From Panacagrimonas sp052386745 (GTDB lineage: Bacteria; Pseudomonadota; Gammaproteobacteria; Nevskiales; Nevskiaceae): a stretch of 64,000 nt of DNA. The notes under the pieces were generated by a model. The model was given only the letters and a program-made list of their open reading frames with translations. It did not search any database and had not been told where the DNA came from. Below, piece after piece: positions 43,875 to 51,265 of the stretch (positions are counted from its first letter, which is position 1; each line of letters begins with the position of its first letter). The stretch lies in contig JBQTJW010000013.1 of the NCBI GenBank assembly GCA_052386745.1, forward strand, positions 1 through 64,000, given 5' to 3'. A program made the position numbers and the translations under genes.

Positions 43875-44273
43875 GTGACCGGCGATCCTTTTGCTGGCCC
43901 CGGGCCGGACGCGATCTTTAGGGAGCGGCTCGCTGCGGGCCGCTTCGAGATCCAGCGCTGCGAAGGCTGCGGCGAGCACGTGTTCATGCCGCGCGTGCTG
44001 TGCCCCTCCTGCGGCGGTGCGGCGCTGGCCTGGGTGAGGCCCAGCGGCCGCGGCACGGTGTATTCGACCACCGTGGTGCGTCGCAAGGCGGAGCAGGGCG
44101 GGGACTACAACGTCGCCATCATCGCGCTGGCGGAAGGTCCGCACCTGATGAGCCGCGTGGAAGGCATCGAGCCGACCGCGGTGAAGATCGGCATGCCGGT
44201 GCGCGCGCAGGTGAAGACCGGCGAGCACGGCGGCCTGCTGGTGTTCGTGCCGGAAACCGGGGAGGCGACGTGA
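43875..44273 (+). CDS. Zinc-ribbon/OB-fold (DUF35) thiolase partner
   Basis: A 132-residue DUF35 protein. A zinc ribbon has two CxxC pairs (QRCEGCGEHVF and VLCPSCGGAA), followed by an OB fold (GRGTVYSTTVVRRKAE... to HGGLLVFVPET). DUF35 proteins bind acyl-CoA and form complexes with SCP2-type thiolases or aldolases, for example ChsH2 with Ltp2. Its stop overlaps the GTG of the thiolase-like gene by four bases, which strongly supports a joint complex. Confidence 0.88.
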   Translation: MTGDPFAGPGPDAIFRERLAAGRFEIQRCEGCGEHVFMPRVLCPSCGGAALAWVRPSGRGTVYSTTVVRRKAEQGGDYNVAIIALAEGPHLMSRVEGIEPTAVKIGMPVRAQVKTGEHGGLLVFVPETGEAT

Positions 44274-45421
44274 CGCACCGGCTGCGCGGCAAGGCCGCGA
44301 TCGTCGGCGTGGGCCTGGGCGGCGTGCCGATGGCGCCGGGCCGCACGCCGCTGGAAATCCTGGGCCAGGCGGTGCACCACGCCCTGGCCGACGCCGGCCT
44401 CAAGCTGCAGGACGTGGATGGCGTGTTCACCGGCTCGGCCTACCACTTCCTGGCCGGGCTCTCCATTCCCGAATACCTGGGCCTGCGTCCGAAGTTCGTC
44501 GATTCCACCATGGTGGGCGGCTCGTCCTTCGTCGGGCACCTGCTGAGCGCGGCCATGGCGCTGGATGCCGGCCTGTGCGACGTGGCCCTGATCTGCTACG
44601 GCAGCAACCAGGGCAGCGGCTACGGCAAGCTCAAGTCGATGAGCGAGGAGCAGCCCTACGAGGCGCCCTACCAGCCGCGCTATCCCATCTCCAGCTATGC
44701 GCTCGCCGCGGCGCGCCACATGCACCAGTACGGCACGCGGCGGGAAGACCTGGCCGAGGTCGCCATGGCCGCGCGCCGCTGGGCCCAGCTCAACCCCGAG
44801 GCCCTGCGGCGCGAACCGCTCAGTCTGGACGAGGTGTTGTCCTCGCGCATGGTCTCCGACCCCCTGTCGATCCTCGACTGCTGCCTGGTGACCGACGGCG
44901 GCGGCGCGGTGATCCTGGTGCGTGCCGAGCGCGCCGCCGACTTCCCCAAGGCACCGGTCTACGTGCTCGGCTGTGCGCCGGCCACGCGGCACCGGCAGAT
45001 CGCCTGCCTCACCGACCTCACCGTGACCGCCGCCGCCGAATCCGGCCCGCGCGCCTTCGAGATGGCCGGCCTCACGCCCGCGGACATCGACGTGGTGCAG
45101 CTGTACGACGCCTTCACCATCAACACCATCCTGTTCCTCGAAGACCTGGGCTTCTGCGCCAAGGGCGAGGGCGGGGCGTTCGTGCGGGGCGGCGCCATTG
45201 CGCCCGGCGGGCGGCTGCCGGTGAACACCAACGGCGGCGGCCTGTCGTGCTGCCATCCCGGCATGTACGGCATCTTCACCATCGTCGAGGCGGTGCGTCA
45301 GCTGCGCGGCGAATGCGGCGAGCGCCAGGTGCGCGACGCCAGAACGGCGCTGGCGCACGGCAACGGCGGCGTGCTGTCCAGCCAGATCACGGCCGTGCTG
45401 GGCGCCCGCGACACACTCTAG
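44270..45421 (+). CDS. SCP2-type thiolase-like protein (possible acyl-CoA aldolase)
   Basis: A 383-residue thiolase-fold protein (KAAIVGVGLGGVPMAPGRTPLEI, DVVQLYDAFTINTILFLEDLGF, VNTNGGGLSCCHPGMYGIF). At the position of the usual nucleophilic cysteine (around residue 85, MVGGSSFVGHLL) there is serine, so ordinary thiolysis is doubtful. Ltp2-like relatives that pair with DUF35 proteins catalyse retro-aldol cleavage of beta-hydroxyacyl-CoA side chains. The GTG start has GGGGAGG upstream. Thiolase or aldolase activity remains to be decided. Confidence 0.85.
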   Translation: MTHRLRGKAAIVGVGLGGVPMAPGRTPLEILGQAVHHALADAGLKLQDVDGVFTGSAYHFLAGLSIPEYLGLRPKFVDSTMVGGSSFVGHLLSAAMALDAGLCDVALICYGSNQGSGYGKLKSMSEEQPYEAPYQPRYPISSYALAAARHMHQYGTRREDLAEVAMAARRWAQLNPEALRREPLSLDEVLSSRMVSDPLSILDCCLVTDGGGAVILVRAERAADFPKAPVYVLGCAPATRHRQIACLTDLTVTAAAESGPRAFEMAGLTPADIDVVQLYDAFTINTILFLEDLGFCAKGEGGAFVRGGAIAPGGRLPVNTNGGGLSCCHPGMYGIFTIVEAVRQLRGECGERQVRDARTALAHGNGGVLSSQITAVLGARDTL

Positions 45422-45487
45422 ACCGGCGTTGGCCCGCGCCGGGCCGCGCCGCATGTTTCTGAACTGCAAACCAAAGAGGACATCCGC

Positions 45488-46408
45488 ATGAGCGAACAGA
45501 GAATGATGGAAGGCAAGGTCGTCATCGTCACCGGCTCGGGCCGTGGCATCGGCCGCGACATGGCCCTGCTGATGGCCTCCGAGGGCGCGGCCGTGGTGGT
45601 CAACGATCTCGGCGTGTCGGTGGATGGCACCGACGCCACGCAGACCCCCGCCGCCGAAGTGGTGAGCGAGATCGAGAAGCGCGGCGGCCGCGCGGTGGCC
45701 AACTACGAGAGCGTGTCCGACTGGGTGGGCGCCGGCCGTATCGTGCAGTGCGCCATGGACACCTTCGGCCGCATCGACGCCGTGGTGAACAACGCCGGCA
45801 TCCTGCGCGACCGCTTCTTCTTCAACATGAGCCTGGACGAATGGCGCGCGGTGATCGACGTGCACCTCAACGGCAGCTTCTACGTGTCGCGCGCCGCGGC
45901 GCCGCACTTCAAGGCGCAGAACTCCGGCGCCTACGTGCACATGACCTCCACCACCGGCCTGATCGGCAATGTGGGCCAGGCCAACTACGGCGCGGCCAAG
46001 CTCGGCATCGCGTCCATGTCCAAGTGCATCGCGCTGGACATGAAGCGCTACAACGTGCGTTCCAACTGCATCTCCCCGTTCGCCTGGAGCCGCATGATCG
46101 GCGCCATTCCCACCGACACCCCGGCGCAGCAGGCGCGCGTGGAAAAGCTCAAGAAGATGGAGTCGGGAAAGATCGCGCCCATGGCCGTGTTCCTGGCCAG
46201 CGACGCGGCCAAGGAGGTTTCCGGCCAGATCTTCGCGGTGCGCGCCAACGAAATCTTCCTGATGAGCCAGCCGCGCCCGATCCGCAGCGCGCACCGCAGC
46301 GAGGGCTGGACGCCGCAGGCCATCGCCGAGCACGCGCTGCCCGCGCTCAAGTCCAGCTTCTACCCGCTGGAAGTGTCCGGCGAAGTGTTTTCCTGGGACC
46401 CGGTGTAG
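45488..46408 (+). CDS. SDR-family 3-hydroxyacyl-CoA dehydrogenase (MFE-2-like)
   Basis: A 306-residue short-chain dehydrogenase: VVIVTGSGRGIGRDMA (NAD loop), VVNNAGILRD, and the catalytic Tyr-x3-Lys in NYGAAKLG with the preceding Ser/Thr in MTSTTGL. The N-terminal NDLGVSVDGT and the RDRFFFNMSLDEW segment are characteristic of the dehydrogenase part of peroxisomal multifunctional enzyme type 2. The next gene is a MaoC hydratase, so together the two reproduce the MFE-2 domains as separate proteins. AGAGGA precedes the ATG. Confidence 0.9.
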   Translation: MSEQRMMEGKVVIVTGSGRGIGRDMALLMASEGAAVVVNDLGVSVDGTDATQTPAAEVVSEIEKRGGRAVANYESVSDWVGAGRIVQCAMDTFGRIDAVVNNAGILRDRFFFNMSLDEWRAVIDVHLNGSFYVSRAAAPHFKAQNSGAYVHMTSTTGLIGNVGQANYGAAKLGIASMSKCIALDMKRYNVRSNCISPFAWSRMIGAIPTDTPAQQARVEKLKKMESGKIAPMAVFLASDAAKEVSGQIFAVRANEIFLMSQPRPIRSAHRSEGWTPQAIAEHALPALKSSFYPLEVSGEVFSWDPV

Positions 46409-46417
46409 GAGACCGCC

Positions 46418-47275
46418 ATGGCCGTCGTCTACGAAAAGCTGCTGGCGTACAAGATCCCGGAAGTCCGGCAGAAGTACACCCAGCGCGACACCATGCTCTA
46501 CGCGCTGGGCCTGGGCCTGAGCGCTAACCCGCTGGACGAGAGCCAGCTGGCCTTCACCTACGAGAAGGGCCTGAAGGTGCTGCCGACCTACCCGGTGGTG
46601 CTCGGCTACCCCGGCTTCTGGATGGCCGACCCGGAAACCGGCATCGACGCCGTGCGGCTGGTGCACGGCGAGCAGGGCATCATCATCCACAAGCTGCCGC
46701 CGCCGGAAGGCGAGGTGATTGGCCGCACGCGCATCACCGGCATCGTCGACAAGGGCGCCGGCAAGGGCATGCTGGTGTACACCGAGCGCGACGTGTTCGA
46801 CGCCGCCAGCGGTGACCTGCTCGCGTCCTTGCCCAGCACCACCTTCTGCCGCGGCGACGGCGGCTTCGGCGGCCCCACCGGCCCGGTGCCGCCGGTGCAC
46901 GAATTGCCGACGCGCGCGCCGGACGTGTCCATCGAGCTGCCGACGCTGCCGCAGGCGGCGCTGATCTATCGCCTGTCCGGTGACTACAACCCGCTGCACG
47001 CCGACCCGAAGATCGCCGCCACGGCCAAGTTCGAGCGGCCGATCCTGCACGGCCTGGCCACGCTCGGCATTGCCGGGCACGCCATCACGCAGGCCGCGGG
47101 CTACGACCCGGCGCGCGTGCGCTCCATCCGCACCCGCTTCACCGCCCCGGTGTACCCGGGCGAGACGCTCACCACCGACATCTGGCGCGACGGCGAGGTG
47201 TGGTCCTTCCGCACCCGCATCGCCGCGCGCGACGTGGTGGTGCTCGGCAACGGCCGCGCCGAAGTACGCGGCTGA
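46418..47275 (+). CDS. MaoC-like (R)-specific enoyl-CoA hydratase 2
   Basis: A 285-residue double-hotdog protein. The hydratase-2 motif is complete in the C-terminal half: YRLSGDYNPLHADPKIA with catalytic Asp and His, followed by FERPILHGLATLG. The N-terminal half (YALGLGLSANPLDESQLAFTYE) is the non-catalytic hotdog. Length and layout match the hydratase part of MFE-2. It would hydrate trans-2-enoyl-CoA to the (R)-3-hydroxyacyl-CoA used by the SDR encoded nine bases upstream. The AGGAGA site overlaps the SDR stop. Confidence 0.92.
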   Translation: MAVVYEKLLAYKIPEVRQKYTQRDTMLYALGLGLSANPLDESQLAFTYEKGLKVLPTYPVVLGYPGFWMADPETGIDAVRLVHGEQGIIIHKLPPPEGEVIGRTRITGIVDKGAGKGMLVYTERDVFDAASGDLLASLPSTTFCRGDGGFGGPTGPVPPVHELPTRAPDVSIELPTLPQAALIYRLSGDYNPLHADPKIAATAKFERPILHGLATLGIAGHAITQAAGYDPARVRSIRTRFTAPVYPGETLTTDIWRDGEVWSFRTRIAARDVVVLGNGRAEVRG

Positions 47276-47314
47276 TCCACCCACAACCCCCTCCACCAAC
47301 ACAGCGAGTCAACC

Positions 47315-48115
47315 ATGACCTACGAAGACTTCCAGTTCCTGAAATTCGAACACCGCGCCAACGGCGTGCTCGTCATCACCATCAACCGCCCGGAGGTGAT
47401 GAACGCCACCAACGCGCGCCTGCACTGGGAGCTGACCAAGATCTGGGCCGTGGTCAACGACGACCCCAAGACCAAGGTGGCCGTCATCACCGGCTCCGGC
47501 GACCGTGCCTTCTCGGCAGGCGGCGACCTGGAGTGGGTCGGCGGCATGGTGGGCAACCCCAAGACCGTGGCGGTGGTGATGCAGGAAGCCGCGGACGTGG
47601 TCTACAACATCATGGCCTGCGACAAGGTGGTGATCTCCGCCATCAACGGCGTTGCCGTCGGCGCCGGCCTGGCCGTGGCGATGCTGGCCGACATCAGCAT
47701 CATGGCCGAGGAGGCCAAGATCACCGACGGCCACGTCAAGCTCGGCGTCGGTGCCGGCGACCACGCCGCCATCGTCTGGCCGCTGCTGTGCGGCATGGCC
47801 AAGGCCAAGTACTACCTGCTGACCGCCGAGTTCATCGACGGCAAGGAAGCCGAGCGCATCGGCCTGGTCAGCCTGTGCACGCCGCGCGCGCAGCTGATGG
47901 AAAAGGCGCTTTCGGTGGCCGACAAGCTCGCCGCCGGCAGCCAGCAGGCCATCCGCCTCACCAAGCGCTCGCTCAACGGCTGGATGCACATGGCGCGCCC
48001 GATCTTCGAGAGCTCGCTGGCCATGGAGATGATGTGCTTCCTGGGCGACGAAGCCGCCGAAGGCGTGGCCGCCGTGCGCGAGAAGCGCGCGCCCAAGTTC
48101 CCGTCGGCGCAGTAG
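47315..48115 (+). CDS. Enoyl-CoA hydratase/isomerase family protein
   Basis: A 266-residue crotonase-fold protein: ITGSGDRAFSAGGDLEWVGG, SAINGVAVGAGLAVAMLAD (oxyanion segments), VKLGVGAGDHAAIVWPLL, GLVSLCTPRAQLMEKAL. The usual catalytic Glu of the PExxLG segment is replaced by Lys/Val (HVKLGVGAGD), so hydratase activity is uncertain. Isomerase or hydrolase activity on an acyl-CoA is possible. It is 39 bases after the MaoC gene and likely the same transcript. Confidence 0.85.
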   Translation: MTYEDFQFLKFEHRANGVLVITINRPEVMNATNARLHWELTKIWAVVNDDPKTKVAVITGSGDRAFSAGGDLEWVGGMVGNPKTVAVVMQEAADVVYNIMACDKVVISAINGVAVGAGLAVAMLADISIMAEEAKITDGHVKLGVGAGDHAAIVWPLLCGMAKAKYYLLTAEFIDGKEAERIGLVSLCTPRAQLMEKALSVADKLAAGSQQAIRLTKRSLNGWMHMARPIFESSLAMEMMCFLGDEAAEGVAAVREKRAPKFPSAQ

Positions 48116-48196
48116 GCGGGCAGGCGTCTCGCAGGGTCCGGCCCGCTGCCCGCGCAGTCGGCCGGAAGTTGGATTGTCGCTATATCGGAGAATCGA

Positions 48197-48616
48197 ATGA
48201 ACCCGACCGAGATCCTGTTTCCCGTCGTCGCGCTGGTGGGCTGGACGCTGCTGGTGCTGCTGCTGATTCCCTACCAGCGGTTCAAGGCGGCCTTCGAAGG
48301 CCGCGTGACCATGGAGGATTTCAAGGTCGGCGAGTCCAGCCGCGTGCCGCAGGGCGTGAGCATTCCCAACCGGAATTTCATGAACCTGCTGGAAGCGCCG
48401 GTGCTGTTCTACGTGGTCTGCCTCACGCAGTTCGTGGCGCAGAAGGTGGATGTCTGGGCGGTGTACCTGGCCTGGGCCTTCGTCGTCACGCGCGTGCTGC
48501 ACAGCCTGGTGCACCTGGTCTACAACCGCATGTCGCATCGCATTGCCTTTTTCGGCACCAGCAACGTGATCCTGATCGTGGCCTGGATCCACCTGGTGCT
48601 GGCCCTGCGCGGCTGA
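48197..48616 (+). CDS. MAPEG-family membrane protein
   Basis: A 139-residue protein with about four hydrophobic helices (ILFPVVALVGWTLLVLLLIP; LEAPVLFYVVCLTQFVA; AVYLAWAFVVTRVLHSLVHL; VILIVAWIHLVLAL). PNRNFMNLLEAPVLFYV and the Arg-containing third helix are MAPEG marks. The family includes microsomal glutathione transferases and eicosanoid enzymes; bacterial members have mostly unknown substrates and may conjugate reactive lipids. GGAGAATCGA is a good ribosome binding site. Confidence 0.85.
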   Translation: MNPTEILFPVVALVGWTLLVLLLIPYQRFKAAFEGRVTMEDFKVGESSRVPQGVSIPNRNFMNLLEAPVLFYVVCLTQFVAQKVDVWAVYLAWAFVVTRVLHSLVHLVYNRMSHRIAFFGTSNVILIVAWIHLVLALRG

Positions 48617-48770
48617 TTCGCCGGAACCATTCCGGCCGCTTACGCCGCGCCGCCGCGCCAATCACTGGCTGGCGCAGATTTCGCTTGAGGGAGCCGCCGC
48701 CCGACCCGGGCCGTGCCTCCGATCACCTCCTGCCGGCGTATCCAGCGCCGCCGGCCAATTACCTGTACAC

Positions 48771-48786
48771 GCGCTCGATCGAGCGC
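48771..48786. promoter_or_regulatory. Perfect 16-bp palindrome upstream of an acyl-CoA dehydrogenase gene
   Basis: GCGCTCGA followed by its exact reverse complement ends 22 bases before the ATG at 48809. The core CGCTCG-AT-CGAGCG matches the palindrome at 22075-22088 except for the central two bases. It is a candidate operator. The rest of the 192-base gap (48617-48808) shows no gene and no clear promoter. Confidence 0.4.
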
Positions 48787-48808
48787 CTTTCTTCACGTCG
48801 AGACCTTC

Positions 48809-49975
48809 ATGAATTTCGAGTTGAACACCGAGCAGCAGATGATCCTGGAGTACGGCGACCGCATCGCCAAGCAGTACGATCGCCGGTACTGGATGGGGTA
48901 TGCGGAAAAACACCAGACGCCCAAGGAACTGAACGACCAGATCGCGGCCGACGGCTTCACCGGCCTGATGGTGCCCGAGGCCTACGGCGGCGGCGGCCAG
49001 GGCATGCTGGAGATGGCGCTGTTCATGGAAGGCCTGTCCAACAACGGCATCCCGCTGCTCAGCCTGGTGGTGAATTCCACCATGTCGCTGGCGCTGATCG
49101 CCATGCACGGCACCGAGGAGCAGAAGCAGCACTACCTGCCATCGGCCTGCCGCGGCGAGACCAAGTTCTGCTTCGCCATCACCGAGCCCAACGCCGGCTC
49201 CAACACCATCGAGATCACCTCGATCGCGCGCCGAGAGGGGAAGAACTTCCGGCTCAAGGGCCAGAAGACCTTCATCACCGATGCCGACACCTCCGACTTT
49301 GCCCTGGTGGTGGCCCGCACGCGCCCGCACACCGAGGTCGCGCGCAAGACCGACGGCTTCACGCTGTTCCTGCTCGACATGAAGAAGAAGGGCGTCAGCA
49401 AGACCGTGATCCCGGTCAGCATCCCCATGCCGGAGTCGCAGTGGCAGCTGTTCTTCGACGACGTGGAACTGACCGAGGCCGACGTGCTCGGCACCGTGGA
49501 CGAGGGCTTCAAGATCCTGTTCGACACGCTCAACCCGGAGCGCATCATCCTGGGCGCGCTGTGCGCCGGCGTGGGCCGCTACGCGCTGCGCCAGGCGGTG
49601 GAATACGCCAATGACCGCAAGGTGTTCAACAAGGTGCCGATCGGCTCGTACCAGGGCCTGGCGCACCCGCTGGCGGTGGCCTTCACCGAGGTGGAGCTGG
49701 CCTCGCTGATGACGCGCAAGGCGGCCTGGGCGTTCGACCGCCACCTGCCGCAGACCGGCGAATATTCCAACATGGCCAAGTACGCGGCGGCCGAGGCCGG
49801 CATCCACGCCGTGGACCAAGCGGTGCAGTGCTTCGGGGGCAACGGCTTTACCAAGGAATACGGCATCTTCGACCTCTACCCGATGGTGCGCCTGCTGCGC
49901 ACCGCGCCGCTCAACCGCGAGATGGTGCTCAACTACATCGGCGAGAAGGTCATGGGTCTGCCGAGGTCGTACTGA
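48809..49975 (+). CDS. Acyl-CoA dehydrogenase family protein
   Basis: A 388-residue flavoprotein: MNFELNTEQQMILEYGDRIA, CFAITEPNAGSNTIEITS, LKGQKTFITDADTSDF, and CFGGNGFTKEYGIFDLY with a C-terminal EKVMGLPRSY. It has the complete FAD-binding motifs and resembles caffeoyl-CoA- and crotonobetainyl-CoA-reductase-type members as well as ordinary short-chain dehydrogenases. Its stop overlaps the CoA-transferase start by one base (TGATG), and carnitine-type operons pair the same two families; carnitine itself is not implied. The longer frame back to 48713 crosses the palindrome and is rejected. Confidence 0.9.
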   Translation: MNFELNTEQQMILEYGDRIAKQYDRRYWMGYAEKHQTPKELNDQIAADGFTGLMVPEAYGGGGQGMLEMALFMEGLSNNGIPLLSLVVNSTMSLALIAMHGTEEQKQHYLPSACRGETKFCFAITEPNAGSNTIEITSIARREGKNFRLKGQKTFITDADTSDFALVVARTRPHTEVARKTDGFTLFLLDMKKKGVSKTVIPVSIPMPESQWQLFFDDVELTEADVLGTVDEGFKILFDTLNPERIILGALCAGVGRYALRQAVEYANDRKVFNKVPIGSYQGLAHPLAVAFTEVELASLMTRKAAWAFDRHLPQTGEYSNMAKYAAAEAGIHAVDQAVQCFGGNGFTKEYGIFDLYPMVRLLRTAPLNREMVLNYIGEKVMGLPRSY

Positions 49976-51198
49976 TGAGCATCACGAGCGCCGCAAGCCC
50001 GGGCGCCGGCGCGCTGGCGGGCCTGAAGGTGGTGGACCTGTCGCGCGTGCTCGGCGGGCCGTACTGCACGCAGATCCTGTCGGACCACGGCGCCAGCGTG
50101 GTCAAGGTGGAGCCGCCCGGCGGCGACGAGACGCGCATGTGGGGCCCGCCGTTCGTGGGCGACATGGCCTCGTACTTCCTGGGCGTGAACCGCAACAAGC
50201 GCGACCTGGTGCTCGACCTTTCGCGGCCGGACGGGCGCGAGGTGGTGTTCCGCCTGCTGGAGCACGCCGACGTGCTGGTCGAGAACTTCAAGACCGGCAC
50301 CATGGAAAAGTGGGGCATGGGCTACGAGGCCGTGCTGCGCGAACGCTTCCCGCGCCTGATCCACTGCCGCGTGTCCGGCTTCGGGTCCGAGGGCCCGCTG
50401 GGCGGCGCGCCGGGCTATGACGCGGTGGCGCAGGCGCTCGGCGGGCTCATGAGCGTCAACGGCGATCCGCAGAGCGGGCCCACGCGCATCGGCGTGCCCA
50501 TCGTCGATCTCGCCACCGGACTCAACGCCACCATCGGCGTGCTGCTGGCGCTGGCGGAGCGGCAGCGCTCCGGGCTTGGCCAGTTCGTGGATGCCACGCT
50601 GTTCGACACCGCCGTGGGCCTGCTGCACCCGCACGCCGCCAACTGGTTTCTCAGCGGCCAGGTGCCCAAGCTGGTGGGCAGCGGCCATCCCAACATCGTG
50701 CCCTACGACAAGTTCGCGACGCGCACCGGCGAGATCTTCCTGGGCATCGGCAACAACGGCCAGTACCGCAAGTTCTGCGAATTGCTGGGCCGGCCGGACT
50801 TAGCGTCCGACCCGCGCTACGCCGGCAACGGCGAACGCAACGTCAACCGCGTGGCCCTGCGTGCCTCACTCGAAGCGCTGCTGGCCGACGTGGACGGCGC
50901 CGAGCTGTGCGAGCGCCTGCTCAAGGCCGGCGTGCCGGCCGGCCAGGTCAACACCCTGCCGGACGTGCTTCAGCACCCGCACACCCTGCACCGCGAGATG
51001 GTGGTGGAGCACGGCGCCGGGCAGCGCGGCCTGGGCATCCCGGTGAAGCTGTCGCGCACCCCCGGCACCGTGCGCGCCCCGGCGCCCTCGCTGGGCCAGC
51101 ACTCGCAGGAAGTGCTGGAGGAACTGGGCTACACCCAGTCCGAGATCGACGCGCTGGTGACGACGGGCATCGCCAAGCTGGGCACGACGACAGGCTGA
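49975..51198 (+). CDS. Family III CoA transferase (CaiB/BaiF type)
   Basis: A 407-residue enzyme: GLKVVDLSRVLGGPYCTQILSDHGASVVKVEPPGGDETR, FLGVNRNKRDLVLDLS, LIHCRVSGFG and GYDAVAQALGGLMSVNGDP. The likely catalytic Asp is in VPIVDLATGLNA. Family members transfer CoA between acids or racemise 2-methylacyl-CoA. In this setting either activation of a carboxylate or alpha-methylacyl-CoA epimerisation before beta-oxidation is plausible. It closes the plus-strand acyl-CoA block. Confidence 0.9.
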   Translation: MSITSAASPGAGALAGLKVVDLSRVLGGPYCTQILSDHGASVVKVEPPGGDETRMWGPPFVGDMASYFLGVNRNKRDLVLDLSRPDGREVVFRLLEHADVLVENFKTGTMEKWGMGYEAVLRERFPRLIHCRVSGFGSEGPLGGAPGYDAVAQALGGLMSVNGDPQSGPTRIGVPIVDLATGLNATIGVLLALAERQRSGLGQFVDATLFDTAVGLLHPHAANWFLSGQVPKLVGSGHPNIVPYDKFATRTGEIFLGIGNNGQYRKFCELLGRPDLASDPRYAGNGERNVNRVALRASLEALLADVDGAELCERLLKAGVPAGQVNTLPDVLQHPHTLHREMVVEHGAGQRGLGIPVKLSRTPGTVRAPAPSLGQHSQEVLEELGYTQSEIDALVTTGIAKLGTTTG

Positions 51199-51265
51199 CC
51201 GTAGGCCGCCGACCGCAATCGCGATCGGATCGCCTCAGGCGCGCTGGGCGGCCGGCGCGGCCGGC

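Noticed and set aside
44105..47302. 1065-residue minus-strand open frame
   Set aside because: Lies opposite the thiolase-like, SDR and MaoC genes whose motifs are unambiguous; high GC removes stops on the opposite strand.
48617..48808. N-terminal extension of the dehydrogenase through the palindrome at 48771
   Set aside because: Residues encoded are Arg-rich and unlike the family, which starts near MNFELNTEQQ.
47200..49614. 804-residue plus-strand open frame
   Set aside because: Out-of-frame shadow of the enoyl-CoA hydratase, MAPEG and dehydrogenase genes.
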